A DNA stretch of 64,000 nucleotides from positions 5,406,501-5,470,500 of the forward strand of contig NZ_JACHMB010000001.1 of the NCBI RefSeq assembly GCF_014204795.1, given 5' to 3'. The translations under genes were made by a program, and so were the position numbers. Below, in pieces: positions 23,951 to 32,222 of this stretch. Origin of the DNA: Nonomuraea jabiensis. GTDB taxonomy: Bacteria > Actinomycetota > Actinomycetes > Streptosporangiales > Streptosporangiaceae. Numbering within the stretch: position 1 is the stretch's first letter; every line of letters begins with the position of its first letter. The notes under the pieces are model-generated. The model was not told the DNA's origin and did no database searches. It worked only from the letters and a program-made list of their open reading frames with translations.

Positions 23951-25093
23951 CTAGGGCAGGGCCGCGTCCGCGCGCCTGAGAGCGGCCACCAGCGTGCGGA
24001 TCGTGGCGGGCTCGTCCATGACGCCGCCCCCCGCATCCCGCTGCTCCTCCCACGCTCTCACTCGCTCCTGGTAGGCGTCGTAGCGCTCCAGGTGGAAGGC
24101 GTAAACGGTGGCGAAGCGGCTCACCAGGTGGGAAGGGTGCATGTCCCACCCCTGGTAGAAGCCGTGCCCCAGGGAATGCCTGACCAGCTCGGCGTGCCGC
24201 CGCCACAGCGCGTGCACGTCACGGGTGAGCCCGGAGGCGGGCGAGGCGGCCAGCGACCCGTCCGACAGCTCCACCCGCGTGCCCGCGAACGCCGTCTGCA
24301 TCACGTGCCGGGCGTGATCGCACGCCGGATGGTCCAGCCGCTGCTCGTGCGGCGGCAGCCCGATCGCGGCCGTGTAGTCGAAGACCCCGAAATGAGCCGC
24401 CGCGAGCCGCCCGCCCAGCGACTCGGCCAGGTCCCCGCGCAGGAAGTGCAGCGTCTGCGGCGCCTCCACCTGCATCTCGAACCGCAGCCGCACCCCCAGC
24501 TCGTCCTCCAGCCCGGCCAGCACCTGCGTGAAGAGACCGAGGTAGGCCTCCATGAGGACCTTGGGAAAGGTCACCGTGAAGCCCGGCGGCAGCTCGCCGG
24601 CCCGCTCCATCAGCCCCGACAGGAACAGCTCGAGCGTGCGCACCGACCGCTCGGGGTCCCCGTCGGCGAACGACTTCACCCGAGGCCCCCACCGCCGCGG
24701 CAGCGTGCCCGCCGCGTGCATCGTGGCCACCGCCTCGACGGCCTGCGCCACGTGCTCGTCCTCCACCAGGCCGGGACGTACGCCGTACCCGTCCTCGAAG
24801 TCGATGCGCAGGTCCTCGATCGGCTCCGAGGAGAGCTTCTGGACCACCTTGGGGTGCACGGCGGCCGCCAGCCCGCCGGGCACCCCGAAGACCTCCGCCA
24901 GCGTGGCCGGATCGGCCAGATGCGCCTTGACCAGGGACATCGCCTGGTCGCGCCACTCGGAGAGGGTGTGGATCGAGAACCGGTCGGCCGGGACGTAGAC
25001 GGTGTGGACCGGCTGCCGGCCCTGGCCGGTGGAGGGGAATCGGGCCTGCTGGACCCGGTAGACCTCGTCGAACCCCTCAGGAACGGAACGCAC
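23951..25093 (-). CDS. DUF6986 protein, aldolase/citrate lyase-like
   Basis: The 380-residue protein resembles the HpcH/HpaI aldolase or citrate lyase beta-type barrel: HTVYVPADRFSIHTL at the start, LRIDFEDGYGVRP with the acidic metal-binding pair, RVKSFADG, MQVEAPQTLHF (a metal-binding Glu) and FGVFDYTAAIGL, then HGFYQGWDMHPSHLV near the end. The acidic residues suggest a Mg-dependent lyase acting on a CoA thioester or oxoacid. The substrate is unknown. GTG 25093 overlaps the end of fprA by 17 nt, so it belongs to the same transcript. It could also be regulated separately, but no internal promoter is obvious. Confidence 0.75.
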   Translation of the reverse strand: MRSVPEGFDEVYRVQQARFPSTGQGRQPVHTVYVPADRFSIHTLSEWRDQAMSLVKAHLADPATLAEVFGVPGGLAAAVHPKVVQKLSSEPIEDLRIDFEDGYGVRPGLVEDEHVAQAVEAVATMHAAGTLPRRWGPRVKSFADGDPERSVRTLELFLSGLMERAGELPPGFTVTFPKVLMEAYLGLFTQVLAGLEDELGVRLRFEMQVEAPQTLHFLRGDLAESLGGRLAAAHFGVFDYTAAIGLPPHEQRLDHPACDHARHVMQTAFAGTRVELSDGSLAASPASGLTRDVHALWRRHAELVRHSLGHGFYQGWDMHPSHLVSRFATVYAFHLERYDAYQERVRAWEEQRDAGGGVMDEPATIRTLVAALRRADAALP

Positions 25094-26378
25094 GGAGCAT
25101 TGCCTCCAGGCCGACCAGCTTGACGCGTTCGCCCCGGCCCAGCGACCTGGCCAGCTCGGCCTCGGCCGCCTCGATCGCCAGCCAGTCGTCGTACGTCACC
25201 GGACGCACCCCGCGCGCGGCCAGCAGCGCGTCGATGGCCCCGCCGCTCACCCGCGGGCGATCCGAGAGGTCGGCGAGGAGCGTGCGGACCGTCTCCGCGG
25301 CGTCGGACTTGTTGGTGCCGATGACCCCGGTGGGACCGCGTTTGAGCCAGCCTGCCACGTATTCGCGGTCGCGCACCCGCCCGGCCTCGTTCGGCACGGT
25401 CATGGTCTGGTCCGAGAACGGCACCCCGGGCAGCGGCACGCTCTGGTAGCCCACCGAACGCAGCACCATGCCGACCGGCAGCGTCTCGAACTCGCCCGTG
25501 CCGACCACGCGCCCCTCCTCCGACAGGCGGGTGCGTTCGAGCTTGAGGCCCTCCACCCGCTCGGTGCCGAGGATCTCCACGGGCCGCAACCAGAAGCGCA
25601 CGTCGAGGCGGCGCGGGCGGCCCACCGGCTCGCGGGCGGCCCATGACTGCAGGACCTTGATGTTGCCCTGGACCTGGCGCGGGAAGTCGACGCCCAGGAC
25701 GACTGCCTCGTCAGGGCGGACGCAGACGTCGGCGTTGGCCAGCTCGCCCAGCTCGCGCAGCTCCTTCAGGGTGAACTTGGCGTGCTCGGGGCCGCGGCGG
25801 CCGATCATGTGGATGGCCTTGACCTGGCTCGCCTCGAGGCGTTCGAGCACGTCGTGCGGCACGTCCGTGGAGCGCAGCTCCTCGTGGGTCTTGGCCAGGA
25901 CGCGTACGACGTCGACCGCCACGTTGCCGACGCCGATCACCGCGACCTCGGAGCTGTCGAGCGTGAAGCGCCCCGGATCGACGTCGGGGTGCCCGCAGTA
26001 CCAGTTGACGAAGTCGGTCGCCGCCACGCTGCCGGGCAGGTCCTCGCCGGGGATGCCGAGCTTCCTGTCGACCATCGCGCCCGTGCAGTAGACGACCGCG
26101 TCGTAGGCGCCCAGCAGGTCATCCACGGAGACGTGCTCGCCCAGCGTCACGCCGCCGAGGAAGCGGACCTCGGGCAGTTCGAGCACTTTCCGCAGGTAGT
26201 TGGCGATCGACTTGATCGACGTGTGGTCGGGCGCGACGCCGTACCTGACCAGCCCGTACGGGGTCGGCAGGCGTTCGAGGACATCGACCTCGACGGGCTC
26301 GGCCGACTGCTTCACCAGAGCCTCGGCCGTGTAGATCCCGGCGGGGCCCGACCCGATGACCGCCACGTGCAACGCCAC
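25077..26378 (-). CDS. fprA: FprA, adrenodoxin reductase-type ferredoxin-NADP reductase
   Basis: The 433-residue flavoprotein starts VALHVAVIGSGPAGIYTAEAL (FAD-binding GxGxxG) and has the NADP-binding VIGVGNVAVDVVRVLA. The sequence PYGLVRYGVAPDHTSIK and the C-terminal GWLKRGPTGVIGTNKSDA are hallmarks of mycobacterial FprA and human adrenodoxin reductase. It passes electrons from NADPH to ferredoxin, which feeds P450 and other oxygenases. GTG 26378 has AGGAGG with a 4-nt spacer; the longer frame to 26507 overlaps a decayed ligase relic and is rejected. Steroid degraders use such reductases, but no KstR2 site lies upstream. Confidence 0.9.
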   Translation of the reverse strand: MALHVAVIGSGPAGIYTAEALVKQSAEPVEVDVLERLPTPYGLVRYGVAPDHTSIKSIANYLRKVLELPEVRFLGGVTLGEHVSVDDLLGAYDAVVYCTGAMVDRKLGIPGEDLPGSVAATDFVNWYCGHPDVDPGRFTLDSSEVAVIGVGNVAVDVVRVLAKTHEELRSTDVPHDVLERLEASQVKAIHMIGRRGPEHAKFTLKELRELGELANADVCVRPDEAVVLGVDFPRQVQGNIKVLQSWAAREPVGRPRRLDVRFWLRPVEILGTERVEGLKLERTRLSEEGRVVGTGEFETLPVGMVLRSVGYQSVPLPGVPFSDQTMTVPNEAGRVRDREYVAGWLKRGPTGVIGTNKSDAAETVRTLLADLSDRPRVSGGAIDALLAARGVRPVTYDDWLAIEAAEAELARSLGRGERVKLVGLEAMLRAFRS

Positions 26379-26397
26379 GCTGCCTCCTAAGACTCGG

Positions 26398-26715
26398 TTA
26401 CACGCGTCCCACCAGATGTAACCGGCCGGTGTGATCCAGGTATCCCCGATCGCCGGTCCGGATGAACCCGTCTCACGCGAACACCGCATGATCGGTGTTC
26501 TTGCCAACGTAGCCGTTCATCACCGCCTCGGAGCGGAGGAGCACCTCACCTTCGCCCTCATCTGACAGTACGCGCCCGCCGGCGTTCCTGATCGACACGT
26601 CCACGCCGTCGCGTGGCCTGCCGGCACGGACCTCGGCGTCCTCGGGCGGGTCGTCGGCCCGGGTGCCGAGCCCCAGCCCGGCTTCGGGGCAGATGTAGCG
26701 GTTGCAGCCAGGCAC
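26398..26715 (-). pseudogene. Relic of an acyl-CoA synthetase (AMP-ligase fragment)
   Basis: On the reverse strand one frame reads PEAGLGLGTRADDPP, then AGRPRDGVDVSIRNAGG, GEVLLRSEAVMNGYVG and AVFA, a TGA stop, and then in the same frame DGFIRTGDRGYLDHTGRLHL followed by VGRV and TAA. This is the A5-A8 region of AMP-forming ligases (GRPxxGVxVxI, MxGYxxN, TGDxGYxDxxGxLxxVGR). The N-terminal P-loop and the C-terminal lid are missing and a stop lies inside, so it cannot be active. It sits between fprA and the intact fadD3, perhaps a decayed duplicate of a ligase. Confidence 0.8.
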
Positions 26716-26846
26716 GCAGTATCTGTCCCCAGCTCGGGCGCGGCGGGCGCGCCGGAGGACAGGACGAGGGCTAATTCGACCCTACTCGCCCCGGAGCCTC
26801 GGCAGACGGCTTCGCGCCCCCGTTCTCACCTTGCCGGAGATGGAGC

Positions 26847-28382
26847 TCACTCCCTCAGGAGAGCCTCGGCCGAAGTACGCAGCGCCGGCTTGTCCACCTT
26901 GCCGTTCACGTTCACCGGCAGCGAGTCCACCACCACGACCCGCCTGGGAACCTTGTAGGCGGACATGTTGTCCCTGGCCCAGCCGATCAGCCCCGCCGGA
27001 TCGACGGTGACCCCGGGCCGCGGGACGACGTACGCCACCCCCGCCTCCCCCCTGGCAGGGTCGGGCACGCCCACGACCGCCACCTGCGCCAGCGACCCCT
27101 CCCGCAGCAGCAGCGACTCCACCTCGGCCGGCGAGACGTTGAACCCGTTGACGATGTAGAGCTCCTTCTTGCGGTCCACGATGGCGAGGTTGCCGGCCGG
27201 GTCCAGCACCCCCACGTCGCCCGTGTGCAGCCACCCGTCGCCGTCGAGGACCTCCGCCGTCCGCGCGGGCTCGCCCCAGTAGCCCCGCATCACCCCGTAG
27301 CCCCGCTCCAGGATCTCCCCGCGCTCCCCGGGCGCGACGTCCTTGCCGTCGTCGTCCACGATCCGCACCTCGATCCCGGGCACGGTCCGGCCGGTGGTGT
27401 TGGCGATGACGTCGATGGGGTCCCCGGCGCGGGTCATGGAGACGACCGTGCCCTCCATCAGCCCGTACGCGTTGATCATCCGCTCCAGCCCCACCCGCTC
27501 CACCAGCCGCGTGATCAGGCCGGCGGGGACGGCGGCGGCGCCGCAGATGGCCACGCGCAGCGAGGACACGTCCCAGGACCCGCGGTCCAGTTCGTCCAGT
27601 ATCCGGTGGAAGAGCGTCGGCGGCCCGGCCAGCACCGTGATCCGCTCGGAGGAGATCAGCGACATCACGGCGTCGGGCGTGAAGACGGCGATCGGCATCA
27701 TCGTGGCGCGGCGCAGGACGCAGGCGATGAGCCCCGCGTTCAGCCCGAACCCGTGGCTGAACGGGGCGACGATCGGATAGCGGTCGCGCTCGTCGAGGGT
27801 GACGATCTCGGACCAGTCCCAGTAGCCGCGCAGGACCTGCGCGTGGTCGATCATGACGCCCTTGGGCGTGCCCGTGGTGCCCGACGTGGACATGATCTCG
27901 CACAGGTCGTCAGGCCGTACGGCCAGCGCCCGTCCCTCGGCCTCCCGGGCCGAGACCCGCGTGCCCAGGGCGGGTAAGTCGTCCGGGCGCCGCAGCCCGG
28001 ACAGGGGCGGCAGCAGGCCGGCGAGGGGAGTGGCCGACGGGCCCGCCCCGGTGATGAGCACCTTGGCGCCGGTCTTCTCGATCAGCTGGGCGGCCTCGAT
28101 GCCCTTGAAACGGGACGAGAGCGGCACGATGACCGCCCCCGCGTCCCAGATCCCGAACGCGTGCCGCACCCAGAACGCCGAGTTCACCCCCCACAACGCC
28201 ACCCGGTCACCGGGCGCGACGCCGAGGGCGATGAGGCCGCGGGCGATCTCGGCCGCCGAGGCCCGCAGCTCGGACAGCGTCATCCGGGTGCCGCCCTCGG
28301 CGACCACGACGGCGCCGGGGTGGTTGTCTGCCTGGTCGCGAAGCATGCGGGGGAGCGTTCCCCAGTCCGGCATCGGTGCCAT
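26847..28382 (-). CDS. fadD3: FadD3-like AMP-forming acyl-CoA synthetase (HIP-CoA synthetase)
   Basis: The 511-residue AMP-ligase has the P-loop STSGTTGTPKG (about 165-175), FSHGFGLNAGL, INAYGLMEGT, the hinge region LHTGDVGVLD then DRKKELYIVNGFNVSP and a C-terminal catalytic Lys in VNGKVDKPAL. FadD3 activates HIP (the C/D-ring propionate) to its CoA thioester, the entry step and the source of the KstR2 ligand. Assignment to FadD3 rests on length and on position in a KstR2-controlled operon, since ligase substrates are hard to predict. ATG 28382 (or ATG 28373) lies 7 nt after the PaaK-like gene. It is the last gene of the LLM-PaaK-like-fadD3 operon. Confidence 0.8.
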   Translation of the reverse strand: MAPMPDWGTLPRMLRDQADNHPGAVVVAEGGTRMTLSELRASAAEIARGLIALGVAPGDRVALWGVNSAFWVRHAFGIWDAGAVIVPLSSRFKGIEAAQLIEKTGAKVLITGAGPSATPLAGLLPPLSGLRRPDDLPALGTRVSAREAEGRALAVRPDDLCEIMSTSGTTGTPKGVMIDHAQVLRGYWDWSEIVTLDERDRYPIVAPFSHGFGLNAGLIACVLRRATMMPIAVFTPDAVMSLISSERITVLAGPPTLFHRILDELDRGSWDVSSLRVAICGAAAVPAGLITRLVERVGLERMINAYGLMEGTVVSMTRAGDPIDVIANTTGRTVPGIEVRIVDDDGKDVAPGERGEILERGYGVMRGYWGEPARTAEVLDGDGWLHTGDVGVLDPAGNLAIVDRKKELYIVNGFNVSPAEVESLLLREGSLAQVAVVGVPDPARGEAGVAYVVPRPGVTVDPAGLIGWARDNMSAYKVPRRVVVVDSLPVNVNGKVDKPALRTSAEALLRE

Positions 28383-28389
28383 GTCACCC

Positions 28390-29427
28390 CTAGGTGATGA
28401 GAGCGCGGTCCCTTCCGAGGTGGTGGCCGCGCAGGTCGTTCACCGTGCCCGGCGCGGGGGTCTCGGAGACGTCCTGGGCGATCTCCACGTCGATCGATAT
28501 GGGCGTCAGCGCCTGGACGGCCTGCTGGATCCTCGACTTCCACATGGGGTTGCGGACCAGGCTCCCCCGGCTGAACGTGACCGTGAGCACGGCCGCGTCC
28601 AGCGTCCCCTGGCGGCTGATCGACAGGTCCCAGCCCGAGACGCCGTCGATCTTGGAGAGCGCCTTCTCGATGCGCGGCAGCGCCAGCCACACGCCTCTGA
28701 CCAGCACGTGGTCGCCCACCGTGTGCGCCGGTGCGGGTATGCCCGCGCCGCCGACCCTGGCGACCTGGCCGGTCCTGAGCACGGTGTCGCCGGCCGCGGA
28801 GGTGACGACCAGCTCGGCGAGCTCGGCCGCGGAGTCGGGGGAGTCGTCCTTGGTCAGCGCCGCCAGGCCCAGCACGTCGTCGGCGAGCGGGGTGAGCGGG
28901 TCCTCCTCCGACGCCCGCCACGCCAGGGCCCCACCGGTGAACGGGCTCGCGAACACCTCCGTCACCCTGGCCTCGAACTCTCCCGCCAGGTGGGCGATCG
29001 TCCGCTTGGAGGCGATCTCCCCGGTGAGGACGATGTTCCTGAGCCCGAGGTCCAGCGGGTCCAGCAGGAACTCCAGGTGCAGGCGGGCCAGGAAGTCCAT
29101 CGCGCCCGTCGGGGTGATGACCAGGGTGGAGGCCTTGAGGGCGGTCAGCGCGTGGTGCAGGCGCATCCGGCCGCGCGGGCCCACGTCGGCGGCGGCCTCG
29201 GCCACGTCGGCCGCGGCGGCCGTCCAGAGCGCCCCGGCGGGTTCGGCGAGTGCCACCACGACGCGCTCGCGCTCTCCGGCGCCGCACTCGCGCAGCGCCT
29301 TCGCGGTCAGTACGTGGTCGCGGGGGTCCAGCGGGACGGCGCTCGACAGGTCGGGGGAGACGAGCAGGAGCCCGGTGGCGGTGCGCGCGGTGGCGCCGAG
29401 GTCGTCACGGGTGAGCCAGCGGGCCAT
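28390..29427 (-). CDS. PaaK-like ligase homologue lacking the nucleotide-binding loop
   Basis: This 345-residue protein resembles phenylacetate-CoA ligase: KASTLVITPTGAMDFLARLHL, then LGLRNIVLTGEIASKR (PaaK-like GLRxxxxxGE) and a C-terminal part VRGVWLALPRIEKALSKIDGV, like the PaaK C-domain. It is about 90 residues shorter than PaaK and the TSGTTGxP loop is absent; the N-terminal part has no glycine-rich loop. Adenylation is therefore unlikely. A regulatory partner or a non-catalytic subunit are possible. The gene lies between the LLM and fadD3 genes with only 7 nt to fadD3, so all three should be co-expressed. No function is known to me. Confidence 0.65.
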   Translation of the reverse strand: MARWLTRDDLGATARTATGLLLVSPDLSSAVPLDPRDHVLTAKALRECGAGERERVVVALAEPAGALWTAAAADVAEAAADVGPRGRMRLHHALTALKASTLVITPTGAMDFLARLHLEFLLDPLDLGLRNIVLTGEIASKRTIAHLAGEFEARVTEVFASPFTGGALAWRASEEDPLTPLADDVLGLAALTKDDSPDSAAELAELVVTSAAGDTVLRTGQVARVGGAGIPAPAHTVGDHVLVRGVWLALPRIEKALSKIDGVSGWDLSISRQGTLDAAVLTVTFSRGSLVRNPMWKSRIQQAVQALTPISIDVEIAQDVSETPAPGTVNDLRGHHLGRDRALIT

Positions 29428-29491
29428 CGAAGCACCTATCTCCGTAGGTCGAGCGTCCGGGGCAGCGGGCGAGGGCGGGCCGTCGACGCGG

Positions 29492-30559
29492 TCAACGTGC
29501 CACCTCGGTCATGAACAGCGTCATCGAGTCGCACACCCGGTCATGCGCCAGCCCGCCCACCTGCGCCTGGATGATGAGGTCCGTCGCGCCCGCCTCGGCG
29601 ATCCTGGCCAGGGCCTTGCGCGAGCCCTCCACGTCGTCGACCACCACCATCAGGTGCTCGCGCAGCGTGGCCATGGACTCCTCGGGCGGCATCCCGGCCG
29701 CGAGCTGCCCCAGCACCCGGTGGGTGGCGTGGCGGGCGTCGTAGTAGTCGGGCGGGGTGACGAGGTTGACCTGGCGGCGGATGTACCACAGGACGGCGTC
29801 GGCGGCCGAGGCGGTCGCCTCGTCGCGGGTGGGGGCGACGTACCAGGGGATCATCAGGGCGACGCGGCGGCTCGCGGGGTCGAAGCCGTGCTCCGCCAGA
29901 CATTCCCGATATTTCGTGATGTCGGAGGCCACGTCGTCGATGCCCTTGAGCATGGTCATGCCGAGCAGGTTGTACCCGTGCCTGGCCGCCGCCAGATAGC
30001 CCTCCAGCGAGGTCGAGGCCACCCACACCGGCGGGTGCGGCCGCTGGGCCGGGCGCGGGTAGACGGCCACGTCGGGGATCTCGAAGAACTCGTTCGACCG
30101 GCTGATCGGCTCGCCGTCGGCCTGCCAGATGGCCAGCGTCGCCTCCAGCGAGTCCTCCCAGATCTGCCGCGACTTCTCGAACGGCCGCTGGAACGCCTGG
30201 TACTCCAGGGGCGAGGCCCCCCGTCCCGTGCCGAACTCCACCCGGCCGCCGCTCAGCACGTCCAGCGTGGCGACGCGCTCCGCCGTGCGGATCGGGGACT
30301 GGAACGGCAGCAGCACCACGCCGAGCCCCAGATGGATGCGCTCGGTGCGCTGCGAAATGGCGGCCAGGACCAGGTCGGGCGCGGAGGAGTGGGAGAAGCC
30401 CCTGGTGAAGTGGTGCTCCACGAACCAGGCCGTGTCGAACCCCAGCCGGTCGCCCAGCACGACCTGCTCGATCACGTTCTGGAACGTCTGCTGCTCCACT
30501 TCGCGGGTGCGACCGCGAACCTCCAGCTCATACCCCAGGCTGATCCTTAGGGACGTCAT
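29492..30559 (-). CDS. Luciferase-like (LLM) flavin-dependent monooxygenase
   Basis: The 355-residue TIM-barrel enzyme has the LLM signatures DRLGFDTAWFVEHHFTRGF, LGLGVVLLPFQSPIRTAERVA, LSGGRVEFGTGRG and HPPVWVASTSLEGYLAA. Such enzymes oxidise substrates with reduced FMN or use F420; the two cannot be separated here. ATG 30559 has GGAGG with a 4-nt spacer; the frame from 30583 would reach the KstR2 site and is rejected. The gene heads an operon with the PaaK-like gene and fadD3. A related protein (Rv3520c) lies in the mycobacterial steroid locus. Reduced flavin could come from the HsaB-like reductase at 18 kb. Confidence 0.82.
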   Translation of the reverse strand: MTSLRISLGYELEVRGRTREVEQQTFQNVIEQVVLGDRLGFDTAWFVEHHFTRGFSHSSAPDLVLAAISQRTERIHLGLGVVLLPFQSPIRTAERVATLDVLSGGRVEFGTGRGASPLEYQAFQRPFEKSRQIWEDSLEATLAIWQADGEPISRSNEFFEIPDVAVYPRPAQRPHPPVWVASTSLEGYLAAARHGYNLLGMTMLKGIDDVASDITKYRECLAEHGFDPASRRVALMIPWYVAPTRDEATASAADAVLWYIRRQVNLVTPPDYYDARHATHRVLGQLAAGMPPEESMATLREHLMVVVDDVEGSRKALARIAEAGATDLIIQAQVGGLAHDRVCDSMTLFMTEVAR

Positions 30560-30578
30560 CGCGCCTCCGAAGTAGTGA

Positions 30579-30592
30579 ACCAAGCGCTCGCT
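30579..30592 (-). promoter_or_regulatory. KstR2 operator upstream of the LLM operon
   Basis: Read on the reverse strand this is AGCGAGCGCTTGGT, one mismatch from AnCAAGnnCTTGnT, and it is 20 nt upstream of ATG 30559. The extended palindrome ACCAAGC-GCTC-GCTTGGT spans 30579-30596. A clear -10 box was not identified. Confidence 0.8.
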
Positions 30593-30650
30593 TGGTAGAG
30601 CGTATCAGCAGCGAAGACTTGCGGGAAGGGCGCGGAGCCGATCAGAGTGG

Positions 30651-31136
30651 ATGCCTGTGAAGCGAAAGCACGCGCTGCGGCGGCCTAAGGACGGCCCGTT
30701 CCCCGATTCCGCCGACGACGACCTCTCGCTCACCAGCGCCCGCAGGTATGAGGCGTTCGGCCGGGTGATGGCCGCGCTGGCGACCGAGGCCGACTTCATC
30801 GAGTCGTGCCGCGACCTGACGTGGTGGCGAGGGGCCGATCACAGCTGGCACATCGAGTGGCGCGACGGCCCGTACGCGTCCGAGGTGGCCTTACTGCTGG
30901 CCCAGCAGGTGCGCGACCCCGACTACGACGGCCCGCTCGTCACCGAGGCCGGGCCGGGGAGCAGCGGTTCGGCGGTGCTCGACGTGATGGGCGTGCGGTT
31001 CGAGCTGCGGGCCATCGACCCGATCGGGCGGGCCACCGTACGGGAGCGGCCCGGCTTCTGGCGCCTGGCCGAAGCCCTCGACACCACCCGCCGCACCAAC
31101 ACCCGCCACCCGTGGGAGGAACTGCTCGGCGGCTGA
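30651..31136 (+). CDS. Conserved hypothetical protein, 161 residues
   Basis: The protein begins MPVKRKHALRRPKDGPF and has a compact, charged sequence with DLTWWRGADHSWHIEWRDGP and PGFWRLAEALDTTRR. There is no signal peptide, membrane segment or known domain that I can identify. Codon use looks coding and the frame has no competing homologous ORF. It is divergent from the LLM gene, whose KstR2 site lies 58 nt upstream of its ATG, but no site sits at its own promoter. The ATG has no clear ribosome-binding site. The nearby fadE gene is convergent. Confidence 0.65.
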   Translation: MPVKRKHALRRPKDGPFPDSADDDLSLTSARRYEAFGRVMAALATEADFIESCRDLTWWRGADHSWHIEWRDGPYASEVALLLAQQVRDPDYDGPLVTEAGPGSSGSAVLDVMGVRFELRAIDPIGRATVRERPGFWRLAEALDTTRRTNTRHPWEELLGG

Positions 31137-31160
31137 CCCCGTACCCATGGGGCGCGGGCG

Positions 31161-32096
31161 CTAACCGAGGGCGTGGGCCGCCAGGCGGGCGCGATGGGCC
31201 TGCGGCGGCCCGAAGAGCTGCGCGTCCGAGGTGGCCCGCTTGAGGTAGCGGTGCGCAGGATGCTCCCAGGTGATCCCGATCCCGCCGTGGACCTGGATGT
31301 TCTCACCCGCCGCCGCCAGATACGCCTCCGTGCAGTACGACCCCGCGATCGCCGCGTACACCCCGTCGGCCGCCGCCGCCCCCGCGGCCGACCTGGCCGA
31401 CTCCACCAGCAGCAGCAGATCGGCGAGCTTGTGCTTGATCGCCTGGAACGACCCGATCGGCCGCCCGAACTGCCGCCGCCGCTTCGCGTGCTCCACCGCC
31501 ATCTCCAGGCACCGCTGCGCCCCGCCCACCTGCTCGGCGGCCAGCGCCGCGATCCCGAGGTCGCGCACGCGGGGCCACGACGAGCCGTCGCCGAGCCGCC
31601 GTGCCGGGGTGTCCTGGAAGGAGAGCTCCTGCAGCGGCCGGCTCTCGTCCATGGTCCGGTACGTCCTGCGCCGGGCGGGCACGGCCGCCACCAGCAGCCC
31701 GTCCACGTAGACCAGCGCCAGCTCGCCCGCCGGCACGTACGGGACCACCCCCGTGAGCAGGCCGGACTCCAGCCGGAGGGTCCCCTCGCCCGGCGGCACC
31801 ACGGTCGCGGTCGTGGCGCCGCCGACCAGCGCCGGGAGCAGGTCGTACGCGCCGCTCGCCCTGAGCGCCTCGACGGCCATCACCGCCGTCTGCAGGAACG
31901 GGTGGGGCGACAGCGCCCGGCCCAGCTCCTCGCCCACGGCGGCCATTTCGGCCGGCCCGCATCCCGCCCCGCCGTGTTCCTCGGGGACGAGCAGCCCCGC
32001 GATCCCCACGTCGCGCGCGAAAGCCTGCCACGGTGCGTCCGGCCGGTCGGCGAGGTAGTCGCGGACGACGGCGCGGAGCTCATCGGGAAGTGCCAC
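31161..32096 (-). CDS. Short acyl-CoA dehydrogenase (FadE32/FadE33-like)
   Basis: At 311 residues this acyl-CoA dehydrogenase is far shorter than the usual 380-400 and lacks part of the N-terminal half. It retains GIAGLLVPEEHGGAGCGPAEM, the flavin-side segment AEQVGGAQRCLEMAVEHAKRRRQFGRPIGSFQ and the end VHGGIGITWEHPAHRYLKRA. This matches FadE32/FadE33 of the KstR2 regulon, which pair with a full-length partner as heteromers. No such partner is in the window apart from FadE30. GTG 32096 lies 6 nt after TAGTAT (32103-32108), so a leaderless mRNA is likely, next to a KstR2 site. Confidence 0.82.
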   Translation of the reverse strand: MALPDELRAVVRDYLADRPDAPWQAFARDVGIAGLLVPEEHGGAGCGPAEMAAVGEELGRALSPHPFLQTAVMAVEALRASGAYDLLPALVGGATTATVVPPGEGTLRLESGLLTGVVPYVPAGELALVYVDGLLVAAVPARRRTYRTMDESRPLQELSFQDTPARRLGDGSSWPRVRDLGIAALAAEQVGGAQRCLEMAVEHAKRRRQFGRPIGSFQAIKHKLADLLLLVESARSAAGAAAADGVYAAIAGSYCTEAYLAAAGENIQVHGGIGITWEHPAHRYLKRATSDAQLFGPPQAHRARLAAHALG

Positions 32097-32102
32097 GGGC
32101 CC

Positions 32103-32122
32103 ATACTAACCAAGCGATTGTT
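32103..32122 (-). promoter_or_regulatory. KstR2 operator and -10 box of the short fadE gene
   Basis: ACCAAGCGATTGTT (32109-32122) matches the consensus with one mismatch and directly abuts TAGTAT (32108-32103, reverse strand), the -10 box placed 6 nt before GTG 32096. Confidence 0.8.
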
Positions 32123-32222
32123 TGTTTGACATCCGGGTGACCGAAATTTGCCTTTTTTGTACAGTCACATAATCTGGCACTGGTCATCCCAAGGGTTACC
32201 CGGGGGAGGGTTGACCAGGGAC

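Noticed and set aside
26379-26507. A longer start for fprA at 26507
   Set aside because: The extension translates another frame of the decayed ligase; GTG 26378 has AGGAGG and matches the family start.
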